27,268 nucleotides of DNA from Bacillota bacterium (GTDB taxonomy: Bacteria; Bacillota; Clostridia; Lachnospirales; Lachnospiraceae), in contig JAEWMZ010000042.1 of the NCBI GenBank assembly GCA_023392995.1, positions 1-27,268 on the forward strand, given 5' to 3'. The notes beneath the pieces were generated by a model. That model made no database searches. It saw only the letters and a list, made by a program, of their open reading frames with translations, and was not told where the DNA came from. Below are positions 15,417 to 23,423 of this stretch, piece by piece. Made by a program: the position numbers and the translations under genes. Position 1 is the stretch's first letter. The number at the start of each line of letters is the position of its first letter.

Positions 15417-16115
15417 TCATTTTCTCCGATCGATCAGTACGAGATCCATAAACTCGGAAGCTGTTATTTTTACCGGCATCCTTCCTGTTTTCTTAAAGAT
15501 TAAATAGTTGCCGTCAGTGTGTACACTGCGAAACAATTCCTCATCCTTTAGCATCCCATACCGTACCGTGTTCAGTCTGGATCGAAAATCAAAATGTATT
15601 GTGGTTCCGGTTTCCATTATTACCTCTAACTGATAGTCCGCCCCAGCAAATACCTGCTTAAAATATCCTTCCTGCGCCTTTTCTTCCTCATAAACAGTTT
15701 CATAGGACACTTCATCCTCCATCGAACGAACTCCGATTTTCTCCAGCGCCTCCACCAGCTTCTTCGTATCGATAGGCTTAGATGCATATACTTCGCATCC
15801 ATACTCAAAGGCTGTACGTACAATTTGTGCTTCGGCAAGGGCTGTTGTCATGATAATCTTCACTCGATTTTCCTGCGCAACACCATATTGTCTTTCCAAA
15901 TCCCGTATTGCCTTTAAGGTTTTAATCCCGTCTACCTTTGGCATCATAATGTCCAGGAATATGAGTTCATAAGGCTTTCCTTCTTTTAGTGCCATAAGAA
16001 AGGCATCCAGTGTCTCCAAGCCATCTACCACGGTGTCAATTTCTCCATACGCCTCCAGAAACTTACTTAAGAAATTTCTGCTGACCAGATCGTCTTCCGC
16101 TATCAATAGTTTCAT
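15417..16115 (-). CDS. Response regulator with atypical C-terminal domain
   Basis: The receiver domain (1-125) has EDD near the N-terminus, D55 (LIFLDIMMPKVDG), the switch Thr in IMTTA and K113 (ASKPIDTK). After an acidic linker (about 130-147) comes an 80-residue C-terminal domain. It has no helix-turn-helix or known enzyme motif. Its pattern (GADYQLEV, then IHFDF, LKDEELFRSV and ASEFMDLV) loosely resembles DUF2442, which is inference. The ATG at 16115 has GAGGAGG upstream, and only 3 bp separate it from the kinase gene. It is probably the phosphorelay output partner of that kinase. The operon has no separate CheY, so it could also take phosphate from CheA. Confidence 0.85.
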   Translation of the reverse strand: MKLLIAEDDLVSRNFLSKFLEAYGEIDTVVDGLETLDAFLMALKEGKPYELIFLDIMMPKVDGIKTLKAIRDLERQYGVAQENRVKIIMTTALAEAQIVRTAFEYGCEVYASKPIDTKKLVEALEKIGVRSMEDEVSYETVYEEEKAQEGYFKQVFAGADYQLEVIMETGTTIHFDFRSRLNTVRYGMLKDEELFRSVHTDGNYLIFKKTGRMPVKITASEFMDLVLIDRRK

Positions 16116-16118
16116 CTT

Positions 16119-18173
16119 CTATACCTCCTCATCACTGAAGCTGATTTCGTTGATTATCTTTAATCCGTACTCGGTTGCAACGCGCCATTCTTGTTTTCTG
16201 GCGGCAAGCATGATTTTAAATGCTTGATCCTTCAGTTCTTCCTTCCCTAATCGAATTGCTATCTTTTTTACCTTATGAGCCGTTCCTTCCATAAGACTAT
16301 ATTTATTCTCAGCAAGCAATCTCTTTAACTCCCAGATGGCCTCCTTCAAGCGCTCCAGCTCACGAGACCTTGCTTCTTCTGTCAGCACTGCTGGTGTTTT
16401 ACAAAAAACAATGGCTCCATTTTCATCCAGCCTAAGGGAGCTATGGACATCTGGATCATTCTGATTCAAAATGACAATCCGATCTTCTTCACGGTTCCCT
16501 GCTTCATCACTTAAGAACTCCTTGAATTCGCTGTCATTCAACACAATCGTGGATGATATCTGTTCCGAATCCCTCAGCGTATTCTGAAAACTATTAGTAC
16601 CTGGTTCCTCATTCGAATTAACTCTGATCTTAAATACGAAGGTGCTGCCTCTTCCAACCTGGCTCTCTGCATAGATCGTACCACCCATCAACTCTGCTAG
16701 CTGCTTGCTAATAGCCAGTCCCAAGCCTGTTCCATTATGCCGGCGTGTGACAGAGCCATCAATCTGGCTGAAGCGGCGAAACAGTAAGTCCATCTTTTCA
16801 GCGGATATTCCAACTCCGGTATCTAAGATGCGAAACTCCAGCCACTCCCGTAATTCGTGATCCTTACTCTTATGAATAGTAACTCTGATTTCACCGGTAT
16901 CTGTGAATTTGACCGCATTTCCTAGTAAGTTATTTAATATCTGGCGTAAACGATCCGGGTCTGCATTCACATACTTGGGAAGTTCAGTATCCATGTCATA
17001 TTGGAGCCTGAGACCTTTCTTTTCTGCAAGAACCGTATGAATTTTGATCATTTCATTCATCAGACTCTTTATCTCAAAAGGACGATTCGAAACAGATATT
17101 TTACCTGCTTCAATCCTTGATAAATCTAAAATATTGTTAATCATCTTCAATAATGTATTAGAACAGGCTCTTGCCATCTGAATATATTCTGTCTGCTCTT
17201 CATCCATATGGGATAAAGAAAGCAGATCCATCATTCCGATCAGCCCGTTCAGGGGTGTTCTGATTTCGTGGCTCATATTCGCTAAGAATTCGCTCTTAAT
17301 CTTATTGGCGGACTCTGCTTCATCCCGGCTTCTTTTCAGCATTGCCTCGTGCTCTTTTTGCTCACTGATATCCTCAATAGCCAGTAAAACCTGTCGTTTT
17401 TCTGCTGTTGCAAGTGGTACAAAGCGGATATTCAGCCATAGTCTTTTCTCCTCGTCATCGATTAAATAGGAGCGTAATATCGTTACCTGCTCACGGCTTA
17501 TATCCTCTTGCAGTGCCAGGCGGACATTTTTGAGAATCTCACAGAACCGGCATATTTCACCCTCACCACAGCCCTTTTCATAACTATATACACAATGAGT
17601 ACCATCCCCGATGCGCCTGCCGAGCAAATCTCCCTCCTGAATGTGGAAGATATTCAGCAGGGAGTCATTCACCCACTGTACAACTGCATCTTCTTCGACC
17701 AGTACGATCCCTATAGATAAGGCCTCCAGCACCTTTCTGAGGTTATTCTTTTCTTTTGTAACTGCTTCTTCCATATTTTTAATACGGTCAATATCACGAA
17801 ATACAATTACAGCACCTTCTGTTTTGCTGTCTGAAATCCGAATTGGAGCACAATTCGCTGAAACAAAGCGTTTCTCTCCCCTTTTTGTGAGTAAGGCCGA
17901 GTGGTTTTTCAGTCCTACCGCCATACCATACTTCAGAGTTGTCTTGATCGGACTATCCAGCTCTCTTCCTGTAAAAAAATCTACCAGCTGGAATACTTCC
18001 CCGAAGAGCTTTCCCACCGCTTCCTTTTCACTCCAGCCCGTCAGCTTCTCTCCCGCAGGATTTATATATTGTACTGTTCCTTTCCGGTCTGTTACGATCA
18101 CGCCATCTCCAATACTGGACATGGCTGCTGCGGTAAACTCCAGCTTCTCTGATTGATGCGTCATTTGAAGCAT
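16119..18173 (-). CDS. PAS-PAS histidine kinase with C-terminal Hpt-like domain
   Basis: This 684-residue cytoplasmic kinase has a PAS domain at about 8-135, a second PAS at about 140-275, HisKA with H302 (FLANMSHEIRTPLNG), and an ATPase domain with NLLGNAVKF, ILDTGVGIS and NGTGLGLAIS (to about 520). The C-terminal part (about 605-675) resembles an Hpt domain with AHKVKK (H633) as the likely phosphotransfer site. The second PAS holds a cysteine cluster, C194, C202, C208 and C211, in the pattern C-x7-CG-x5-C-x2-C. This pattern suggests a metal or redox centre. No receiver domain is fused, so phosphate probably goes to the next gene product. The start at 18173 has GGAGG six bases upstream, and cheD ends 10 bp before it. 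Confidence 0.9.
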   Translation of the reverse strand: MLQMTHQSEKLEFTAAAMSSIGDGVIVTDRKGTVQYINPAGEKLTGWSEKEAVGKLFGEVFQLVDFFTGRELDSPIKTTLKYGMAVGLKNHSALLTKRGEKRFVSANCAPIRISDSKTEGAVIVFRDIDRIKNMEEAVTKEKNNLRKVLEALSIGIVLVEEDAVVQWVNDSLLNIFHIQEGDLLGRRIGDGTHCVYSYEKGCGEGEICRFCEILKNVRLALQEDISREQVTILRSYLIDDEEKRLWLNIRFVPLATAEKRQVLLAIEDISEQKEHEAMLKRSRDEAESANKIKSEFLANMSHEIRTPLNGLIGMMDLLSLSHMDEEQTEYIQMARACSNTLLKMINNILDLSRIEAGKISVSNRPFEIKSLMNEMIKIHTVLAEKKGLRLQYDMDTELPKYVNADPDRLRQILNNLLGNAVKFTDTGEIRVTIHKSKDHELREWLEFRILDTGVGISAEKMDLLFRRFSQIDGSVTRRHNGTGLGLAISKQLAELMGGTIYAESQVGRGSTFVFKIRVNSNEEPGTNSFQNTLRDSEQISSTIVLNDSEFKEFLSDEAGNREEDRIVILNQNDPDVHSSLRLDENGAIVFCKTPAVLTEEARSRELERLKEAIWELKRLLAENKYSLMEGTAHKVKKIAIRLGKEELKDQAFKIMLAARKQEWRVATEYGLKIINEISFSDEEV

Positions 18174-18183
18174 TTCATCCCTC

Positions 18184-18654
18184 CTATCTAATGATGGACT
18201 GGCGGTTAACCTCCACCACCCCAGTCTTAACTTCCATGGATATGGTTCTGCTATCCTTTCCACGTAGATCAGCTTTACTGATGGTCAGCCCCATACGAAG
18301 CAACGCATCTTTTACTGCGTCGATATTCTTTTCTCCGATACTATAGATATCCTGCTCCAGTCTGGGCTCTGCACCACCATACATCTGAATCAGCAGTTCC
18401 TCCTTCCTACAGCCGAATTTCCGGCATACTTCATGAATTAGTAACGGAACCCCTGTTTCTGCAAAATAACTTGGACGTTCTTGTTTGTCTTTTATGGTAA
18501 AGGGAGCCGGAAGAACCACATGGAGCATTCCTGCTGCTTTTTTTTGAGGACAGTAAACCGTAATCCCAACACAGGTTGCCAGCGAAAATGTTCTAATTGT
18601 ATCGTCCTCTCGGTCAGTTACAACATATTCACCCATTCCTACAATCAGCTCCAC
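18184..18654 (-). CDS. cheD: Chemoreceptor glutamine deamidase CheD
   Basis: The 156-residue protein matches CheD. It shows SLATCVGITVY with catalytic C28, MLHVVLP with H45, and the later YGGAEP and GEKNIDAVKDAL motifs. CheD deamidates receptor glutamines and, in Bacillus-type systems, stimulates the kinase with CheC; no cheC lies in the window. The GTG at 18654 is chosen because GGAGG lies seven bases upstream. The earlier GTG at 18663 overlaps that site. cheB ends inside this ribosome site, so the two are translationally coupled. Confidence 0.9.
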   Translation of the reverse strand: MELIVGMGEYVVTDREDDTIRTFSLATCVGITVYCPQKKAAGMLHVVLPAPFTIKDKQERPSYFAETGVPLLIHEVCRKFGCRKEELLIQMYGGAEPRLEQDIYSIGEKNIDAVKDALLRMGLTISKADLRGKDSRTISMEVKTGVVEVNRQSIIR

Positions 18655-18659
18655 CAAAA

Positions 18660-19685
18660 TCACCTCCCTGGAAAGTAATTTAATAGTATTTGCGGGATGT
18701 TTTCCAACGCTGATTGGAGTTCTACCGCACCAACATCATAAGCCACCTTTGGCATTCCGTACACAATTGAGCTTGCCTCATCCTGCCCTATGGTTTTGCA
18801 GCCTTTTTGCCGCATGGTAAGAAGTCCTTTGGCTCCGTCGTAGCCCATTCCAGTAAGCAAAACGCCCACTGCACTTCCGGCGGTTTCTTTCGCCACGGAT
18901 TCAAACAAAACATCTACGGAGGGACAATGCCCATTTACCTTTTCTCCCTGGAAGCACAACACCTGATAGCTGCTTCCACTCTTTTTCACTTTCATATGCA
19001 TATCTCCCGGGGCGATCAGCACTCTGCCAGGCACAATGTAATCCCCGGACTCTGCCTCCTTGACCTGTAATGGTGTCTGCTGATCCAGCCTCTGCGCATA
19101 CATTTTGGAAAAAACAGGCGGGATATGCTGTACAATCACAATTCCTGGAAGAGTAGGCGGAAGGGATCGCAGTATGCTGTAAATGGCTTCCGTTCCTCCG
19201 GTTGAAGCTCCGATTGCAATCATATGAGCTGCTTTACGAGCCATCCCTTCCGGAACCTTAGCTATTACTTTTCCTGTTCCTGGCCGCACAGCCTTGGCTG
19301 TGACACCCGTTTTTATCTTTTGAATCAGCTCTTTAATAAAGGTCTCCGTACCTTTCGCTGACCTTATGTCCGGCTTCACCGCAAAATCCACAGCCCCAGC
19401 CTCCATTGCTTCAAAAACCGCTTTACTGACAGCACTGATCATAATGACCGGAACATAATACTGTGGCAGAAGCTGGCGTACAAACTCGATGCCGTTCATT
19501 TTCGGCATTTCCACATCACATACAATTACATGGGGGCGCACTTCAATAATTCTGTCTCTCGCTTCATATGGATTGGCCGCTACTGCCGCTACCTCAATTT
19601 GAGGGTCGGAGGATATACCCCTCACGATAATCTCCCGGGATACCAAACTATCGTCAACCACCAATACCCGAATCGGTTTCTGCAT
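18660..19685 (-). CDS. cheB: Protein-glutamate methylesterase CheB
   Basis: The 341-residue protein has a receiver domain (1-120; DDS at 11-13, phosphoacceptor D57 in VIVCDVEMPKMNG) joined to a methylesterase domain (about 150-341). The catalytic triad is S161 (GASTGGTEA), H187 (VQHIPP) and D283 (TGMGYDGAKGL). It removes methyl groups from receptor glutamates when phosphorylated by CheA. The ATG at 19685 follows AAGGAG, and only 2 bp separate it from the end of cheR. Length and motifs are normal for the family. Confidence 0.97.
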   Translation of the reverse strand: MQKPIRVLVVDDSLVSREIIVRGISSDPQIEVAAVAANPYEARDRIIEVRPHVIVCDVEMPKMNGIEFVRQLLPQYYVPVIMISAVSKAVFEAMEAGAVDFAVKPDIRSAKGTETFIKELIQKIKTGVTAKAVRPGTGKVIAKVPEGMARKAAHMIAIGASTGGTEAIYSILRSLPPTLPGIVIVQHIPPVFSKMYAQRLDQQTPLQVKEAESGDYIVPGRVLIAPGDMHMKVKKSGSSYQVLCFQGEKVNGHCPSVDVLFESVAKETAGSAVGVLLTGMGYDGAKGLLTMRQKGCKTIGQDEASSIVYGMPKVAYDVGAVELQSALENIPQILLNYFPGR

Positions 19686-19687
19686 AC

Positions 19688-20502
19688 TTACTCCTTCCTG
19701 TAGACAGCAGGCATCACATATCGGAATCGGGTCTTTTCCCGGTTCAGTCCCTCGGAATGTCCGATAAATAGAAATCCTCCCGGCTCGGTAATGTCGTATA
19801 AGTGCTCTATTAATTTATCCTTTGTGGCATTGTCAAAATAAATCATGACATTCCGGCAAAATATCACATGCATCTTCTGGCGGAACGGAAACACGGAATC
19901 CATCAGGTTGAGCTTAGCAAAGATCACTTTTTTTTTATATGCTCAGACAAAAGATACTGACCGCCGTCATTCCTGGTGAAATACCTTCGGAGCCATTCCT
20001 CCGGCACATCGCTCATTTTATCTTTGCTGTATATACCAGCCCTCGCCAAGTCAAGAACCCCCTGGGAGATATCCGTTGCCAGTATCTTTGTATCCCATTC
20101 CTTCTTGCCTGGACCAAAGAACTCATCGATTATCATTGCCAGCGTATATGGTTCTTCCCCGGAGGAGCAGGCAGCACTCCAAATTCGCAAATCCCGATCT
20201 CTCACTGTTTTTGCCAGGTAAGGAAGCACCGCCTCTCTAAAGTATTGAAAATGCACTGGTTCTCTTAAAAAGTAGGTATGATTGGTGGTTATTCTGTCCA
20301 GCATAATAGAAGCTGCTTGTCCTGTTCGGTCAGAATTCACATACTTCATATACTCCTGCAGACTGGTAATATTCATGCTCAACATTAACGGTCCCAGTCT
20401 TCCCTCTACTAAAGTCTTCTTTTCGCTTTTAAAATGAATCCCATAATGAATTCTTATATAATCAGAAAACTGCTTAAAGTCCTGATCCTCAATTGCAATC
20501 AT
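19688..20502 (-). CDS. cheR: Receptor methyltransferase CheR, frameshifted at an A9 run
   Basis: CheR methylates receptor glutamates using S-adenosylmethionine. The first frame (20502-19924) has the N-terminal helical domain, TTNHTYFLRE, the SAM-binding RIWSAACSSGEEPYTLA motif and ILATDISQGVLDLA, and stops right after SEHIKKK. The missing C-terminal part (VIFAKLNLMD, IFCRNVMIYFD, GGFLFIGHSEG) continues in the -1 frame to 19688. The frames meet at nine A (19928-19936 on plus). Ten A would give one reading frame of about 271 residues, normal for CheR. The codons AAA AAA AAG TGA contain the slippery heptamer A AAA AAG, so ribosomal or transcriptional slippage could restore the protein. A real mutation or a sequencing error are the alternatives. 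GGTGA precedes the start. Confidence 0.9.
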
Positions 20503-20514
20503 AAGCTCACCGTC

Positions 20515-21009
20515 CTAGGCCATACCACTAAGGGACAAAAGCTCATCATCCGTCAGCAGCTTCTGGCAGTCCAACAGGAGTTTCACACTACCTCCGGCCT
20601 TTCCAATGCCCTTGATATAAGTGTGACCTCCTTTGTTGAGCTCAGGAGGCGGTGCGATATCCTCATCTTCAATGGCGATTACCTCCGCTACACTATCCAC
20701 CACCAAACCAATTGCAATATCATTCATATCCAATACAATAATGCAAGTCCTGTCATCATATTCCCTGGCTGCTTTTTTAAACCGCAGCCGCACATCCATG
20801 ACCGGTATAATCTTTCCGCGAAGATTGGTGATTCCCTTCACGTATTCGGGCATCTCAGGAACCTCAGTAATTGGCTGAATGCCTATGATTTCAGTTATGT
20901 ATCGGATCTCCATCCCATACATCTCATTTCCCATTAAAAAGATAAGATATTTTCCTTTTAAGGTATCTTCCTCCTGGTCTTCTATGTCGATTAAATCTGT
21001 CTGCTTCAT
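20515..21009 (-). CDS. cheW: Chemotaxis coupling protein CheW
   Basis: The 164-residue protein shows the CheW fold: LIFLMGNEMYGMEIRYITEI, PEYVKGITNLRGKIIPVMDV (the conserved receptor/CheA contact region), IGLVVDSVAEV and YIKGIGK. It links CheA to receptors. The ATG at 21009 has AGGAGG eight bases upstream; a GTG at 21015 is too close to that site. It lies 45 bp after cheA and 12 bp before cheR. Confidence 0.95.
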   Translation of the reverse strand: MKQTDLIDIEDQEEDTLKGKYLIFLMGNEMYGMEIRYITEIIGIQPITEVPEMPEYVKGITNLRGKIIPVMDVRLRFKKAAREYDDRTCIIVLDMNDIAIGLVVDSVAEVIAIEDEDIAPPPELNKGGHTYIKGIGKAGGSVKLLLDCQKLLTDDELLSLSGMA

Positions 21010-21054
21010 GATCACAACCTCCTCTTCTATTCTTTGTATCCCATTCCTCTAGTA

Positions 21055-23109
21055 TCATAAATCGAGCAACCCTCCAATATTGAGAATAAGACTGATACTT
21101 CCATCTCCTAAGAGGGTACACCCCGCTAGTTTATCTATTTTACGCAGATTTTTCATATAGGGCGGGAGCGTTTTTACAACCACCTGATGCTGACCCAGGA
21201 GTTCATCTGCAAAAAGGCAGAGACCCTTGCCCTCCTGTTCAATCATAAGCATAATTCCCTTTGTTAAATCTGTGACCTGGGTTGGTACAGAGAATTCCTC
21301 ATGAAGGCGAAAAACTTTGTAGCAATTTCCGCGAACCATAATCATCTCATTAAATGCTTCATCTTGTATAATATCCTTTTTCTCCGCCCGGAAGGTTTCC
21401 TGAATTGAGGTAGTTGGGAGCGTATACCTGGCGCTGCCCACACGAATATTCATTCCATCAATAATCGCCAGCGTAAGCGGAATCTTTAAGGTAATCACCG
21501 TTCCTGCACCTTCTGAGCTATCTACCGATACACAACCGCCCACTGCTTCCAGATTCTTTACGACAACATCCATCCCCACTCCCCTGCCGGAGAATTCCGT
21601 AACGCTGTCATTCGTAGAAAATCCGGGCAGAAAAATCAAGTTATAAATCTCCTTCTCGGTCAATTCACTTTCCGGTTTATGAAGCAGCCCATGCTCCCTG
21701 GCTTTTCTAAGTATTTGGTCTTTATTCAGCCCCTTTCCGTCATCCTTTAGGATAATCAGCACATCATTTCCGGCATTTTTTGCTTCCAGTATGATCTGCC
21801 CCGCTCTTGGCTTACCGAAACGAATTCTATCCTGTGTGGTTTCAATGCCATGATCTACTGCATTACGAACCAGATGCATCAAAGGATCTGAAATATGCTC
21901 AATGATATTCTTATCCACTTCCGTATCTTCACCAAGCAGTGTCAGCTCTACCTCCTTACCAAGCCTTCTTCCCATATCACGTACAATGCGGTGCATTTTA
22001 TGGAAGGTTGCTGCCAGCGGTACCATTCTGATGGACATAACCATGTCCTGCATCTCACTGGTAATCTTCCTCAGCTGTCTTGCTGCCTTATAGAAGCTGT
22101 TCAGCTTCAGATCCTTCAGTTCCGGATTCTGTGTAACCATTGCTTCCGCAATTACCATTTCTCCCATCATATCCATTAATTTATCCAGCTTTACCACGTC
22201 AACACTTATAATATTCTGATGTGAGCTTCTGCTTTCTCCCTGCCCTCGTCCCGTCAGCTCCTGTTCCTGAAGCTTTGGTATTTTAACCTGTGCCTCCTGT
22301 GCTGTCAGGTTCTTAGCTGCGTTGCATTGTTCCTCCCTCTGGCTCTCTGTAATTTCCTCAATTGACAGTTCTCTGACGGAAGAGGTGCTTGTAAGGAATT
22401 GCTTCAATTCCTCCTTACTCTTTTCGCTTCGAAGTATGATCTTGAACCCTTGCTCTCGTATTACCTGGACACTGTCATTATTATCTATGATATCTTCCGG
22501 GTAATAAGTGAAGTCCTCGACGATTTCCTTCAAATTATGTATAATTGCAAAGGCTCTGATATTCTCCATCTCACAGCCCTCATCAAAATAAATGACTGCT
22601 TCATAACACCTTTTGTCCGAACTATTACTGCTCTTGCTGGGTGACAGATAATATTGGTGCGGTGCCGGTTCTGTTTCTTTTTTCAGTATAATATCCTTTC
22701 CTGTTTTAATTGAGGAGAGAAACTCCTTGATCTTTTCAATCTGCTTTGAAGGTTCTCCATCGGGACTATCTGCGTTTTTTATCTTCTCCAGCTCCTGTTT
22801 GATAAAGTCCACTCCCTCCAGCACCATATCGGAGAGCTGGGCACAGTCGATCTGCTCCGGTTTCTCCTCCCGAAGGAGATAAAAAAGATCTTCGATCGCG
22901 TGGGAAAGCAAGGAAATATTGTTATACATCATCATCGCGGAAGATCCCTTGATGGTATGCATGTTTCGAAAAATTTCATCCACTGCGGCAGGTGTAAAGC
23001 AGCCTGCCTTTTCACTGCCCAGTATAACTACTTCCAGCTGTTCAATGTTTTGTGTGGTTTCATATATGAAGATATCCAGCATGGGATCGTTTGAAAACCC
23101 GTTATTCAA
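21055..23109 (-). CDS. cheA: Chemotaxis histidine kinase CheA
   Basis: The 684-residue protein has the full CheA order. The P1 Hpt domain contains H51 (NMHTIKGSSAMM). A P2-like domain follows at about 166-255, then P3 dimerisation (VVKLDKLMDMMGEM, about 305-370), a P4 kinase domain with HLVRNAVDHGIE, LKDDGKGLN and GRGVGMDVV, and a P5 CheW-like domain from about 545. The start is a TTG at 23109, chosen because GGAGG lies seven bases upstream and the family N-terminus begins here. A longer ATG frame from 23226 would pass through a terminator hairpin and is rejected. It is the first gene of the operon that continues to the receptor at 13550. Confidence 0.95.
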   Translation of the reverse strand: MNNGFSNDPMLDIFIYETTQNIEQLEVVILGSEKAGCFTPAAVDEIFRNMHTIKGSSAMMMYNNISLLSHAIEDLFYLLREEKPEQIDCAQLSDMVLEGVDFIKQELEKIKNADSPDGEPSKQIEKIKEFLSSIKTGKDIILKKETEPAPHQYYLSPSKSSNSSDKRCYEAVIYFDEGCEMENIRAFAIIHNLKEIVEDFTYYPEDIIDNNDSVQVIREQGFKIILRSEKSKEELKQFLTSTSSVRELSIEEITESQREEQCNAAKNLTAQEAQVKIPKLQEQELTGRGQGESRSSHQNIISVDVVKLDKLMDMMGEMVIAEAMVTQNPELKDLKLNSFYKAARQLRKITSEMQDMVMSIRMVPLAATFHKMHRIVRDMGRRLGKEVELTLLGEDTEVDKNIIEHISDPLMHLVRNAVDHGIETTQDRIRFGKPRAGQIILEAKNAGNDVLIILKDDGKGLNKDQILRKAREHGLLHKPESELTEKEIYNLIFLPGFSTNDSVTEFSGRGVGMDVVVKNLEAVGGCVSVDSSEGAGTVITLKIPLTLAIIDGMNIRVGSARYTLPTTSIQETFRAEKKDIIQDEAFNEMIMVRGNCYKVFRLHEEFSVPTQVTDLTKGIMLMIEQEGKGLCLFADELLGQHQVVVKTLPPYMKNLRKIDKLAGCTLLGDGSISLILNIGGLLDL

Positions 23110-23141
23110 ATTCCTTCCTCCTTTGAATCCATTCTTGTAAT

Positions 23142-23189
23142 AAAAAAAGCAATCTGTTGTATTTTTTATACAACGGATTGCCTTTTTTT
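23142..23189. terminator. Symmetric terminator or leader attenuator before cheA
   Basis: Arms at 23149-23162 and 23168-23181 form a 14-bp stem (one G-T pair), flanked by A7 (23142-23148) and T7 (23183-23189), so it can act on both strands. It lies 240 bp after the LuxR gene and 33 bp before the cheA start. It either ends the LuxR transcript or attenuates a che transcript started upstream. The rest of the 314-bp spacer 23110-23423 is AT-rich, with no gene and no clear promoter found by eye. Confidence 0.8.
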
Positions 23190-23423
23190 CCATCCTCAGT
23201 TTTGTAGTATTTTTCTTTTTTGTCATAATACCTTATTTTTTGACTTATTTCACATAATTATCCATATTGCAGTTTTTATCTACTCTTACTTTATGGCCAT
23301 TCCTCTAAAATGAGAAAGAAAATATCATATTATGAAACCTTTTCAAGAAAAACAAAGGAAACTATGGTTTTCTTTCTTCTCTTGCACCTATACCTAATTA
23401 TGTAGTATCTCGATATTCATTGT

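Noticed and set aside
23110..23226. An N-terminal extension of CheA from an ATG at 23226
   Set aside because: It would translate through a perfect terminator hairpin, has no CheA-like residues, and the TTG at 23109 has an ideal ribosome site.
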